A stretch of DNA of 64,000 nt. Origin: Stomoxys calcitrans (taxonomy: Eukaryota > Arthropoda > Insecta > Diptera > Muscidae). Positions 35,757-47,443 of this stretch are shown here, one piece after another. Below the pieces are notes generated by a model that did not search any database, was not told the origin of the DNA, and was given only the letters and a program-made list of their open reading frames with translations. The stretch is from assembly GCF_963082655.1 (NCBI RefSeq), contig NC_081552.1, positions 186,294,571 through 186,358,570 on the forward strand, given 5' to 3'. The translations under genes were made by a program, and so were the position numbers. Position 1 is the stretch's first letter; each line of letters opens with the position of its first letter.

Positions 35757-36919
35757 TTTTTATACCCTCCACCATAAGATCGGGTGTATACTAATTTCGT
35801 CATTCTGTTTGCAACTACTCGAAATATTCGTCTGAGACCCCATAAAGTATATATATTCTTGATCGTCGCAACATTTTATGTCGATCTAGCCATGTCCGTC
35901 CGTCTGTCTGTCGAAAGCACGCTAACTTCCGAAGGAGTAAAGCTAGCCGCTTGAAATTTTGCACAAATACTTCTTATAAGTGTAGGTCGGTTGGTATTGT
36001 AAATGGGCCATATCGGTTCATGTTTTGATATAGCTGCCATATAAACCGATCTTGGGTCTTGATTTCTTGAGCCTCTAGAGGGCGCAATTCTTATCCGATT
36101 GGAATGAAACTTTGCACGACGTGTTTTGTTATTATTTCCAACAACTGTGCCAAGTATGGTTCAAATCGGTCCATAACCTGATATAGCTGCCATATACACC
36201 GATCTGGGGTTTTTACTTCTTGAGCCTCTAGAGTGCGCAATTCTTAACCGATTGTAATGAAATTTTGCACGACGTGTTTTGTTACGATATCCAACAACTG
36301 TGCCAAGTATGGTTCAAATCGGTCCATAACCTTATATAGCTGTCATATAAAACGATCTTGGGTCTTGACTTCTTGAGCCTCTAGAGGGCGCAATTCTTAT
36401 CCAATTTGAATGAATTTTGCACGACGTGTTTTGTTATTATATCCAACAACTGTGCCAAATATGGTTCAAATCGGTTCATAATCTGGTATAGCTGCCATAT
36501 AAACCGATCTGTGATCTTGATTTCTTGAGCCTCTAGAGGTCGCAACTATTATCCGATTTGCCTGAAAGTTTGTAACACGGATCCTCTCATGACCATCAAC
36601 ATACGTGTTTATTATTGTCTGAATCGGTCTATGGCCCGATACAGCTTCCATATAAATCGATCTCTCTATTTTACTGCTTGAGCCCCCAAAGGGCTCAAAT
36701 CTTATTCAAATTGGCTGATATTTTACACTGGTCTCCAAAATATAATATAATTATGGTCCGGGCCATATCTTGATATCGCTCTAGTAGCAGAGCAAATCTT
36801 TTCTTATATCCTTTTTTGCTTAAGAAGAGATGCCGGGAAAAGAACTCGACAAATGCGATTCATGGTGGAGGGTACATAATATTCGGCCCGGCCGAACTTA
36901 GCACGCTCTTACTTGTTTT
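35757..36919 (+). mobile_element. HINE-A, complete, about 1.16 kb
   Basis: Head CCCTCCACCATAAGATCGG, short GTCCGTCCGTCTGTCTG, monomers with 153-bp spacing, pre-tail, a GGTGGAGGGTACATAAT variant, an intact palindrome and CTTAGCACGCTCTTACTTG. Confidence 0.87.
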
Positions 36920-38020
36920 ATTTTTGCCAGATATAAGAACTTAAACGATTGGCAGGCAAATCAAAACTGTTATATAAACACCTTTTACAAGGAATTGCCT
37001 ATCTGTTTTATTAGAGGCTCTTCAAAATATTTATTGTTTTACACGGAACAACCCTAGTGTACGCAAAAATGACACGTTTTGCAATGCTCAGCGAAGAGAG
37101 GAAAACGCATAGCGCGAAGAGTGAAGTGAAGCATAAAAGGATTAGGAAGACGGGAAGAGGGTTTGCTAAAATTTTAAATTCATAAAATTCACTATCTAAG
37201 CATTCGCCAGGGTTGATGGTTGGATGACGGACACGCCAGATAAAACGAGGCGCAAGGATGGCGTTAATGGTACCACCACATCAGCGAGGTGGTGGCAAGT
37301 GGTGATGTTGACGCTGAAATGGTGTCAATGCTGAATATCAATGACTGAATGCTTAGTATGGCTTAAATACATAAATTACGACGATAACGTTCACAGCGAA
37401 AGAAATCAGCTAAGCATTAATAGTTTTGGATGAACTTAATATTTTGATACCTACAGTGGGATTATGCATGCTTTTACAACCACTTCCTCCCATGCCTCCA
37501 TTCAGGACACTGTTGTTAAAGATTCCAAGTATTCAGGACAAATTTGTGCTGTCAAAAGGAAATATTGCGAAACTCGTCATGATAATCGCACCGAAGAATA
37601 AATGGCAAGAGCCGAGTCTCCAACATTCACCCATCCAGGTTGTAAATGCATGAATGTGAATGAATTCAATGGAAGTCGTGAACACATTTTACTTTCCAGA
37701 ACGGATGATGTATTTGCCATTAAGTATAACATTTGAAACAATTTTAACTTTGCAGCGCTCTATACTACAGAACGTGTCGTTGTGCCGAGAAACACAAATG
37801 CATAGCATTGAATTCTGAAAATTTTATAACTTAATCCCCAAGAAAATACAAAATGCAAAGTACAAGTTTTGTGAAAAGATTTCATACAAAAGGGTCTTTT
37901 CAATCCATGCAAATAAAAAATGAAATACATTTTAATAAAGAAAGGTTTTTTGCTGAATAAAATAAAAACTGCTAACAAGAAGCCAATGTATTCAAAAATT
38001 TTCATTCAAAGTAATTTTTA
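36920..38020. other. Apparently single-copy DNA, about 1.1 kb, no gene recognised
   Basis: No repeat-family motif. Frames at 37426-37653 (75 codons) and 37760-38005 (81 codons) lack recognisable domains. It may be original host sequence into which the repeats inserted. Confidence 0.5.
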
Positions 38021-38098
38021 TACCCACCACCGAAGGATGTGGTGGGTCATTCCGTTTGCAATATATCGAATATCCATTACCGACCCTATCTTATATAT
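38021..38098 (+). mobile_element. HINE-B head interrupted by HINE-A
   Basis: TTTTATACCCACCACCGAAG and GACCCTATCTTATATATAA. It continues at 39236-39268 with GCAATATTGAGCTAAACC and TTTGCACAAA, the block that normally follows the microsatellite. Confidence 0.75.
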
Positions 38099-39235
38099 AA
38101 CAAGTAAAAGCGTGCTAAGTTCGGCCGGGCCGAATCTTATATACCCTCCACCATGGATGGTGTCATCTCTTCTTAGGCAAAAAGGATATAAGAAAAGATT
38201 TGCTCTGCTATTAGAGCGATATCAAGATATGGTCCGGTTTGGACTACAATTAAATTATATATTGGAGACCTAAGCAAAATATCAGCCAATTCGAATAAGT
38301 ATTGCGCCCTTTGGGTGCTCAAGAAATAAAATTGAGAGATTGATTTATATGGAGCTGTATCGGGCTATAGACCGATTCAGACCGTAATAAACACGTATGT
38401 TGATGGTCATGAGAGGATCCGTCGTACAAAATTTCTGGCAAATGGGATAATAATTGCGACCTCTAGAGGCTCACGAAGGTAAGATCCCAGATCGGTTTAT
38501 ATGCCAGCTATATCCGGTTATTAACCGATTTGAACCTTATTTGACATAGTTATTGAAAGTAAGAATAAAATACGTCATGCAAATCGGATAGAAATTGCGC
38601 ACTCTAGAGGCTCAAGAAGTCAAGACCCAAGATCGGTTTATATGGCAGCTTTATCAGGTTATTGACTGATTTGAACCATACTTGGCACAGTTGTTGGATA
38701 TAATAACGAAACACGTCGTGCAAAATTTCATTCCAATCGGATAAGAATTGCGCACTCTAGAGGCTCAAGAAGTCAAGACCCCAGATCGGTGTATATGGTA
38801 GCTATACCAGGTTATGGACCGATTTGAACCATACTTAGCACAGTTGTTGGATATCATAACGAAACACGTCGTGCAAAATTTCATCCCAATCGAATAAGAA
38901 TTGCGCACTCTAGAGGCTCAAGAAATCAAGACCCAAGATCGGTTTATATGGCAGCTATATCAAAACATGGACCGATATGGCCCATTTACAATACCAACCG
39001 ACCTACACTTATAAGAAGTATTTGTGCAAAATTTCAAGCGGCTAGCTTTACTCCTTCGGAAGTTAGCGTGCTTTCGACAGACAGACGGACGGACGGACAG
39101 ACGGACGGATCGACATAAAATTTCACGACGATCAAGAATATATATACTTTATGGGGTCTCAGACGAATATTTCTAGTAGTTACAATCAGAATGCCGAAAT
39201 TAGTATACCCCCATCTTATGGTGGAGGGTATAAAA
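38099..39235 (-). mobile_element. HINE-A nested in HINE-B, complete ends
   Basis: Tail at 38099 with the hairpin, monomers in reverse, (GGAC)n near 39080-39108, and the head at 39235 (CCATCTTATGGTGGAGGGTA). About 1.14 kb. Confidence 0.87.
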
Positions 39236-39268
39236 ATAGCAATATTGAGCTAAACCTTTGCACAAATT

Positions 39269-41058
39269 TTATTCCCTCCACCATAAGATAGTGGTATACT
39301 AATTTCGTCATTCTGTTTGTAACTGCTCAAAATATTCGTCTGAGATCCCATAAAGTTTATATATTCTTGATCGTCGCGACATTTTATGACGATCTAGTCA
39401 TGTCCGTCCGTCCGTCCATGTTTTGATATAGCTGTCATATAAACCGATCTTGGGTCTTGACTTCTTGAGCCTCTAGAGGGCGCAATTCTTACTCGATTTG
39501 AATGCATTTTTACACGAAGTGTTTTGTTATGATATCCAACAACTGTGCCAAGTATGTTTCAAATCGATTTATAACCTGATATAGCTGTCATATAAACTGA
39601 TCTGGGGACTTGACTTCTTGAGCTTCTAGAGGGCGCAATTCCTATCCGATTTTGCTGAAATTTTTCATGAAGTATTTTATTCTTACTTTCAACAATTGTG
39701 TCAAATCAGATTCAAATCGGTTCATAACCTGATATAGCTGTCGTATAAACCGATCTGGGATCTTGACTTCTTGAGCCCCTAGAGGTCGCAATTATTATCC
39801 GATTTGCCTGAAATTTTGTACTGCGGATCCTCTCATGACCTTCAACATACGTATTTTTTATGATCTGCATCGGTCTATAACCCGATACAGCTCCCATATA
39901 AATCGATCTCTCTTTTTTACTTATTGAGCCCCCAAAGGGCGTAATTCTTATTCGAATTGGCTAACACCTGTGTACTCCAACATATAATTCAATTGTGGTC
40001 CAATGCGGACCATATCCTGATATCGCTCTAATAGCCCAGCAAATCTTTTCTTATATCCTTTTTTGCCTAAGAAGAGATGCCGGGAAAAGAACTCGACAAA
40101 TGCGAACCGATTGAAATTTTGCACAAATACTTTTTATTAGTGTAGGTCGGTTGGTATTGTAAATGGGCCAAATCGGTCCATGTTTGGATATAGCTGTCAT
40201 ATAAACCGATCTTGTGTCTTGATTTCTTGAGCCTCTAGAGGGCGCAATTCTTAGCCGATTTTATTGAAATTTTGCACGTAGAGTTTTGGTAGCACTTGAA
40301 ACAACTACGCTAAGTATGGCTTACATCGGTTTATGTTTCATTATAGCTGCCATATAAACCGATTTTGGTTCTTGACTTCTTGAGCCTCTAGAGGGCGCAA
40401 TTCTCTTCGGATTTTATTGAAATTTCTCACATTGTGTTTTGGTATTACTTCCAACAACTACGTTAAGTATGGTTTGAATCGGCCCATGTTTTGATATAGC
40501 TGCCATATAAACCGATCTTGGGTCTTGACTTCTTGAGCCTCAAGAGGGCGCAATTCTCATCCGATTTAACTGAAATTTTGCTCGTAGTGTTTTTGTATCA
40601 CTTCCAACAACTTAGCTTAGTATTATTCAAATCGGTTCACAATTTGGTATAGCTTGGGCCAATGCAGCGTGCAATTCTCATCCTATTTGGCTGAAATTTT
40701 GTACAACGGCTTCTCTAATGACCTTCAACATAGGTGTCTAATATGGTCTGAATCGATCAATAGCTTGTTACAGCTCCCATATAAACCTATCTCCCGAATT
40801 TGCTTCTTGAGCCCCTACAAGGCGCGATTCTTATTCGAATGAACTGCAATACTACACAATGACTTCTACAATGTTCAGCATTCATTTATGTTCCGAATCG
40901 GACTATAACTTAATATAGCTCCCATAGCATAACAGTTCTGATTCAATATTCTATGTTTGTCTAAAAAGAGATACCGCGACTAGAATTCGACAAATGCGAT
41001 CCATGGTGGAGGGTATATAAGATTCGGCCCGGCCGAACTTAGCACGCTTTTACTTGTT
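39269..41058 (+). mobile_element. Chimeric double HINE-A
   Basis: A first unit (39269-40107) runs from the head almost to the tail and ends in CTCGACAAATGCGA. It joins a second body at 40108 that resumes at TTGAAATTTTGCACAAATAC, skipping the first tail and the second head. The second unit (matching the outer copy at 7860-9815) ends with a perfect tail at 41058. Total about 1.79 kb. Confidence 0.82.
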
Positions 41059-41313
41059 GATTATTAAAATCTTTTCGGGAATTGCGAAGATATTCAGCTC
41101 GATTCATATTCGATGCTTTTTTTAAAGAGTAGCATGGGAAAGAACTCATTAAAGTTATGCAAGAGTGTGCTATTATCAAAACATTCATAGGACGCTGATA
41201 CTTTCCATCAATGCAAACTGGCCCTCAAAGAATAATCTTTCTCCCAAACACTCCACATTTAAAATGAGACTACAGTAGGTGCCGTTGTGCGAAATTCTAA
41301 CTAATTTGGATAA
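41059..41313. other. Apparently single-copy spacer
   Basis: Nothing recognised. It ends at the TA target of the fold-back element. Confidence 0.4.
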
Positions 41314-41315
41314 TA

Positions 41316-41754
41316 AAAGGTGATTTTTTGAGGTTAGGATTTTCATGCATTAGTATTTGACAGATCACGTGGGATTTCAGACATGGTGTCAAAGAGAAAG
41401 ATGCTCAGTATGCTTTGACATTTCATCATGAATAGACTTACTAACGAGCAACGCTTGCAAATCATTGAATTTTATTACCAAAATCAGTGTTCGGTTCGAA
41501 ATGTGTTCAAATTTTGACAAATTTTGTTCAGCGATGAGGCTCATTTCTGTTTGAATGGCTACGTAAATTTCGAACCGAACACTGATTTTGGTAATAAAAT
41601 TCAATGATTTGCAAGCGTTGCTCGTTAGTAAGTCTATTCATGATGAAATGTCAAAGCATACTGAGCATCTTTCTCTTTGACACCATGTCTGAAATCCCAC
41701 GTGATCTGTCAAATACTAATGCATGAAAATCCTAACCTCAAAAAAATCACCCTT
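41316..41754. mobile_element. Mariner-derived fold-back element, copy 2 (shorter)
   Basis: About 439 bp with the same inverted arms as copy 1. The centre is only a short piece (CAGCGATGAGGCTC...GGCTACGTAAAT), so most of the transposase remnant is gone. TA-like flanks are at 41314-41315 and 41755-41756; one end has lost a G (AAAGGTGA). Confidence 0.82.
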
Positions 41755-41849
41755 TATTATAATTTGTGTTTGAAATAATTTCATTAACATTTTTCTTAGA
41801 AATAATTATGAGCTTGTGCCTGTAAAAAATTCAGGTCACATACATCAAT

Positions 41850-43428
41850 TCATTCCCCAAAACACCCCCCATACAGGACTTATTTACTGACCATGGGAAT
41901 ATGGGGCTTAAATAAAAGGTATTTGAGTGTAGAATTAGAATCTGATATCCAAATATGGGACCAAGTGTTTGGGGGGCCGCCTCTCCCCAAAAACATCCCC
42001 AAAGGGGACAAATTTACGACCATAGCCATATGGGGCTCAAATGACAGGTCTTTGGGAGTAAAGCACGAATCTGATATCAATTTTCGGGAAAAGTGTCTAT
42101 GGGGCCACCCCACCCACCCCAAAACCACCCAAATGGTAAGTATTTGCTGACTTTTGGAATATGAGGCGCAAATAAGAGGGTTTTAGAGTGGAACACGAAT
42201 CCGATATATGTTTCCAAGGCCAACTCACTGAGTGGCCGCCCAACCCTCAAAACATCCCCAAGGCGGTCACATTTGCCGACTATAATATGGGGCTCAAATT
42301 AAAGGTATTTGGGAGTAGACCACGTATCTGATATCAAGATTAGGGACCAACTGTCTAGGGGACGTCCCACCACCATAACAACCCCCAAATAGGACGTATT
42401 TGCTCACCAAGACAAGTTGGGTCGTAAAGAGAGTGGAACTAAATATTTATAGTTTTTAGGGCCAATACCCCAAACCGGACATATTTGCTGACTTTTGCAA
42501 TAACGAGTTTAAATAAGATTTGAAAGCGAATTTAATATCCAATTTTGAGGGCAATGGCAATATGGGGTTCAAATAAATTATATAGAGATATATGAGAATA
42601 GAGCACGTTGCTGATATATTTTCCGGGCTTGGTGTTTGGGGGACCACCCCAATCCCCAAAACACCCCTAAATCGGCCATATATACTGACCATGTCAATGT
42701 GGAGAATAAATGAAAGGTATTGGGGGTAGAGCAAGAAATGATACCCACTTTGGGGACCAATTTTCTGGGAATCAAACCCTTTGCCAAAATACCCCACAAG
42801 CAGCAATTTTTTAGTGACCATCGCAAAATGGGGCTCAAACAAATGTATTTGGGAGTAGAATACGAATTTGATATCCAAATTTAGGACCATGCATTTAGGG
42901 AATCACCCCTTCCCCAATACATCCCGCAAAGTGTAAAAAAGTTGCGACCATGCCAATATGTGGTATTTAAGATTAGAAAACGAGTTTGATAACCTATTTT
43001 GGGCCATGCGTTTGGGGGACGCCTCATCGTATAAACTCCCCTAAACCAATGTCAATATGGGGCTTAAATAAATGGTTTTTGAAAGAAGAGCACGATGCTG
43101 ATATTTTCTCAGGGCCAAGTGCCTGGGGGACCACCTCACCCCCGAAAACACCACTAAATCAGATATCATGAGAGTAGCGGGCTGAAATAAAGTATTTTAA
43201 GAATGGAATATAGCTTACATCCAAACTTAAATTCGTAGACCAATAAAGATCATATGGGATTCAGATAAAGGCACTTATATTGTTAAATTGTTAGTCAAGC
43301 GATATACTATTTTCGTAGCATGGTATTTCACTAAAAGCTCTTCAATTGTCGAAAATAAATATTCCAAGGAAAATATTGTTCCATATAAAGTAAAAGAAGG
43401 CGAAGCGGAGCGGGCCCGGGTCAGCTAG
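41850..43428 (+). mobile_element. Hel-1 Helitron, 5'-truncated, intact 3' end
   Basis: About 12 irregular units. The ATATGGGG/ATATGAGG mark recurs at 41899, 42028, 42159 and 42285 (129, 131, 126 bp). The 3' end has GCGGAGCGGGCCCGGG and CAGCTAG, followed by T. No TCTTTATATA start is seen. Confidence 0.82.
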
Positions 43429-44116
43429 TAATTTCATATAAGTCAGTCTAGATTAAGATATAGTTCCCATACATATCTTTTATCCAAAAATATCTTTTAA
43501 GGCTATAACAGCCACTATTTCAGTCCGATCATAACAAGATGTAGTACGAGGTGTTTTATTTGACGTCTTAATACGTGTGCAAAATTTCATAAAATTATGT
43601 TTAGATTTCGATAAAGGTTCCAGATATATCTTTCATCCGAAATAGATTAAAGCCTGTAGAAACTACAATTTTCGACTGATTGTGCATGAGACGTTTTTTT
43701 TGACATTCCAATACGTGCGCAAAATTTCATTAAAATTGGTCCCGATTTAAATATAGCTCCAATGCTTAAATCTCATCCGATATGGACTATTAAGGCAGTA
43801 AAGACCACAATATTGGTCACATCTCTACAATCTAGGGCGTGAGATGTTCTATTTGAAGTCTCTGTATATGCCATCAAATGGTACAGGTTTCTATATAACT
43901 CCCATATAATCTTTTTCCGATACGGCCTTTTAAGGAAGTGGAAATCCAGATTTATTGCCCTATCGTAGAAAAATCTTACAAGGTTCTATTTGATATTTCG
44001 ATAGGTATCCAAATTAAAGTCTGACAAGATTTCGAGATAAAAAGTACTACGTACACTAGGTGATGTACGGTATTATATAGACGGCTCCGCCCGACTTTTG
44101 CCTTTTCTTACTGGTT
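43429..44116 (+). mobile_element. HINE-D body and tail, head missing
   Basis: Monomers with CCATACATATCTTTTATCC and GTGCAAAATTTCAT. The tail is ACGGTATTATATAGACGGC, CTCCGCCCGAC and TTTTGCCTTTTCTTACTGG. It closely resembles the tail at 47390-47430. Confidence 0.7.
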
Positions 44117-45192
44117 GAAAATAAAGATGTTGAGTTAAAAGTTCATACAAACAGGTCTCTCTCTCAACAATACCAGGTCATATATTGATTTGGACCGTTC
44201 TTGGTACATTTGTTGGAAGTCGTAACAGAATGCCGCATGCAATATTATAGCCAATTCAATAAAAAATTGCGGCTTGTAAGGTCTCAAGAAGTCAAATCGG
44301 GAGATCGGTTTATATGGGAGCTATATCAGGTTACCACCGTAGCGCAGAGGAGGCCACTGTAGCGCAGAGGTTAGCATGTCCGCCTATGACGCTAAACGCC
44401 TGGGTTCGAATCCTGGCGAGACCTTCATAAAAAAAAATTGTTCAGCGGTGGTTTTCCCCCTCCTAATGCTGGCAACATTTGTGAGGTACTATGCCATGTA
44501 AAACTTCTCTCCAAGGAGGTGTCGCACTGCGGCACGCCGTTCGGACTCCGCTATTAAAAGAAGGCCTCTTATCATTGAGCTTAAACTTGAATCGGAGAGC
44601 ACTCATTGATATGTGAGAAGTTTGCCCCTGTTCCTTAGTGGAATGTTCATGGGCAAAAATTGTTTGTTTGTTTATATCAGGTTACAGACTAATTTGGGCG
44701 GTACTATTGGAAGTCGTAACAGAACACCACACGCAAAATTTCAGCCAAATTGGGTAAAAATTGCGGCTTGAAAGGGCTCATAAAGTCAAATTGGGAGATC
44801 GGTTTATATGGGAGCTATATCAGTTTATAAACCGATTTAGACCGTACTTAGCACATTTGCTAGAAGTCAGAACAGAACACTGTCTGCAAATTATTAGCTA
44901 AATTGGATAAAAACTGGGGCTTCCAGGGGCTTAAGAAGTCAAATCAGGAGATCGGTGAATAATGGACCTATATCCAACTTTGGACCGATATGGCCCATTT
45001 GCAATCTTCAACGAGCTACATCAAAAGAAAGTAGCTGTGCAAAATTTGAAACGGCTAGCTTTACGCGTTCGATAGGTAGCCGGACATGGACGGACATGGC
45101 CAGATCGACTCAGAATGTCGAGACGATCAATTTCGAAGTGCTACAAACGGAATGACTAGCTAAGGATACACCCATCCTATGGTGGTGGGTAT
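44117..45192 (-). mobile_element. HINE-C, reversed, with a SINE insertion
   Basis: Head at 45192 (complement of TATACCCACCACCATAGGAT), a poor microsatellite near 45085, and monomers with GGAGATCGGTTTATATGGGA. A SINE splits one monomer at 44335-44672. No clear hairpin is seen at 44117. Confidence 0.72.
44335..44672 (+). mobile_element. tRNA-derived SINE with 13-bp target duplication
   Basis: 338 bp. The head has TAGCGCAGAGGTTAGCATG (A box) and GGGTTCGAATCCTGGCG (B box), so it would be transcribed by RNA polymerase III. A partial second A box lies just before (CACCGTAGCGCAGAGG). The body has GAGGTGTCGCACTGCGGC and GTTCCTTAGTGGAATGTTC, and the 3' end is (TTTG)n. TATATCAGGTTAC flanks both sides (44322-44334, 44673-44685). 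Confidence 0.9.
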
Positions 45193-45634
45193 AAAATCCC
45201 TACCAACCACCATAGGGCAACACATCGAAATATCCATTTATGACCCTACAAAGTGCCAATATTTCGGATCGTCGCGAAATTCTAAGACGACTTAGCGATG
45301 CCCGTGACCGATCTTCAGCTGTAGAGTCTGAAGACCATAAAAGGCGCATTTATCCTCCGATTTTGCTTAAATTTGAAACAGTAATCTGATTTAAGACTCC
45401 CGACATCAAACTCAAGTATGGTCCAGATCGGACCATATTTAGATATAGCTGTCATATATATCGATCATCCGATTTAGGGCTTAATCACGGCGCATTTATT
45501 ACCAGATCTCGCTGAATTTTCGAACTGTCACTTTTTTAGAGCTTCTCGGCACCTGAACCAAATATGATTAAGATCGGCCTATATTTTGATATTAATATGG
45601 ATGTAGTAGAGTTATAATAAATTTGGATAACTAA
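45193..45634 (+). mobile_element. HINE-B, decayed, interrupted by Hel-1
   Basis: Head remnant CCTACCAACCACCATAGGG, AAATATCCATTTATGACC and two to three monomers. It stops at GGATAACTAA. The tail resumes after the Helitron at 46777-46829. Confidence 0.7.
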
Positions 45635-46776
45635 TCTTTATATATAAAATTCAGTTTGTGTTTGTTTGTCGGTTTATTGACTCAAAAACAGCTAGAACAG
45701 CTGAAATTTTAGGTAGGTTGGTCTGGAAGGAAACATTGCCTATATAATGTTTTGATATCGGAAGGGGGGCGGACTCTCCCCCTTACCCCAAAATTACTAC
45801 CCAAAAATTAAAGTGGACCAATCGGAACAATATGGGATTCAAATGAAAGGTATTGAAAAGTAGAGTACGAATTTCATGATAAAAGTTGAGTCCAAGTACC
45901 TGAGGGGACGCCCCAGCCTCAAAACCCCATAAAATAGGTTTATTTGACGATCATGACAATATGGGACTTAAATGAAGGATATTCTGGAGTAGATTACGAA
46001 TATGTTCAGAAAGTAGGAATAGGCTTTATAATTTATTGATAACGAAAGGGGGCCGACCCTCCATCGTTACCCCAAAAACACCACCAAAAATCAAAAGTGT
46101 ACCGATAAGTACAATATGGGTATCAAAGGAAAAGTATGAGGCAGCAGATGAAGAACGTGGCATACAAATTCATGTCGAAGTATAGGGGGACACCCCATCC
46201 AGACAAAAACGCCAAAAATGGATACATTAGCCAATCACGGATATATGGGACTAGGTTTGTTTGTTTCGTATAGACTGAAAAACGGCAGTACCGATTTTCT
46301 CGAAATTTTTGCATATTGTTTAGGTTGGTCTGGAAGGAAACATAGGCTATATAATTTTTCGGTATCGGAAGGACGGTCGAAATGTCTGAGGTGCCATCCC
46401 TCCCGTGATGAGAACATTACCCTAAGGAAGAACATTACCACCAGAAACCGAGAAGGGGCAAATTCTCACACATCAATAAGAGCTTTCTGATTCAATGATA
46501 AGAAACCTTTTTTTATAGCCGAGTCCATCTCTTTGCAGAAAATTTTTTATATGACCATGCATGGCATTGTACCTTGCGAATGTCGCCAACATTAAGAGGG
46601 GATAAACACCGCTTTGTCCGATGTTCTCGCCACGATTCGAACGCGTTCAGCGTCATAGGCTACAATGCCACGAATTCCGTAACCGCATTCAGGGCGAAGT
46701 GTCGCCACCCTAAAAAGATATTAAAGAGTTAAAGAAGGCGCAGCGGAACGGGACCTAGCATATTATATTCGGCTAG
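45635..46776 (+). mobile_element. Hel-1 Helitron, both ends present
   Basis: Starts TCTTTATATATAAAATTC after A (45634) and ends CGGCTAG before T (46777), as expected for Helitron insertion between A and T without target duplication. About 1.14 kb. It has no Rep/helicase coding capacity, so it is non-autonomous. It contains Hel-1 repeats and, at 46512-46690, a reversed SINE. Confidence 0.83.
46512..46690 (-). repeat. SINE carried inside the Hel-1 Helitron
   Basis: Complement shows GTTCGAATCGTGGCGAG (B-box region), GTTTATCCCCTCTTAATG and TTGGCGACATTCGCAAGG, in SINE order. It is the same configuration as 30007-30200. Confidence 0.7.
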
Positions 46777-46829
46777 TATATTCATAGAAGTGGTTATCAA
46801 AAGTTCGGCCCGGCCAAACTTATTCCCTT
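46777..46829 (+). mobile_element. HINE-B tail after Hel-1 insertion
   Basis: AAGTGGTTATCAAAAGTTCG, hairpin CGGCCCGGCCA and AACTTATTCCCTTTTTA. It joins directly to a HINE-D head. Confidence 0.7.
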
Positions 46830-47443
46830 TTTATACCCCACACCACCACTGTGGTACAAAGAGAAGAGCTAGATATGTATACCGATCGACTCAGAATCAC
46901 TTTCTGATACGAGTTAGCCATGTCCGTCTGCCCGTCAGTGAGTCCATGTATTCTTGTAATCAAAGTGCAGGTCGTATTTATTGTCCAATCATCACGAAAT
47001 TTTGCACATATCACTTTTTTGGTCCACGGACGGACGCAATTGATTTTGGTAAAAATCGGTTCAGATTTACATATAGCTCCCATATATAGGTATCGCCCGA
47101 TTTGCACTTAAATGGCCGTAGTAGCAGTAATTTTCAACCGATCTGCACAAAATTTGGCACGGATTGTTTTGTTACTGATTTTAACATATCTGCGAGATTT
47201 CATCTAAATCGGTTTAAATTTGAAGTGTAGCACCCATACATATTTATCGCCGGATTTGCACTTATATGACCGTAGTAACAACAATTTTAAACGATCTGTT
47301 TGAAAGTCGGATAAGATTTAGATATAGCTCTCTTATGCATGTATATATTTTTATGTTGACTGAATTTATAATTGTAGGGTAGGTGTAGGGTATTAAATTG
47401 TGGACTCCGCCCGACTTTTGTCTTTCCTTACTGATTACTTGTT
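46827..47443 (+). mobile_element. HINE-D, complete, about 0.6 kb
   Basis: Head TTTTTATACCCCACACCACC, TTAGCCATGTCCGTCTGCCC, and monomers with CATATAGCTCCCATATATAG. The tail is GTAGGTGTAGGGTATT, CTCCGCCCGAC, then TTTTGTCTTTCCTTACTG. The sub-terminal CCCCACACC versus GGTGTAGGG pairing differs by one base. Confidence 0.75.

Noticed and set aside
44350..44425. tRNA gene
   Set aside because: A and B boxes are present, but the segment is the head of a 338-bp SINE with target duplication. The clover-leaf arms are not convincing and related heads occur at 10872 and 30007.
45635..46776. Autonomous Helitron
   Set aside because: At 1.14 kb with no HUH (Rep) or helicase motif, it cannot encode its own transposition protein; none is seen elsewhere in the window.
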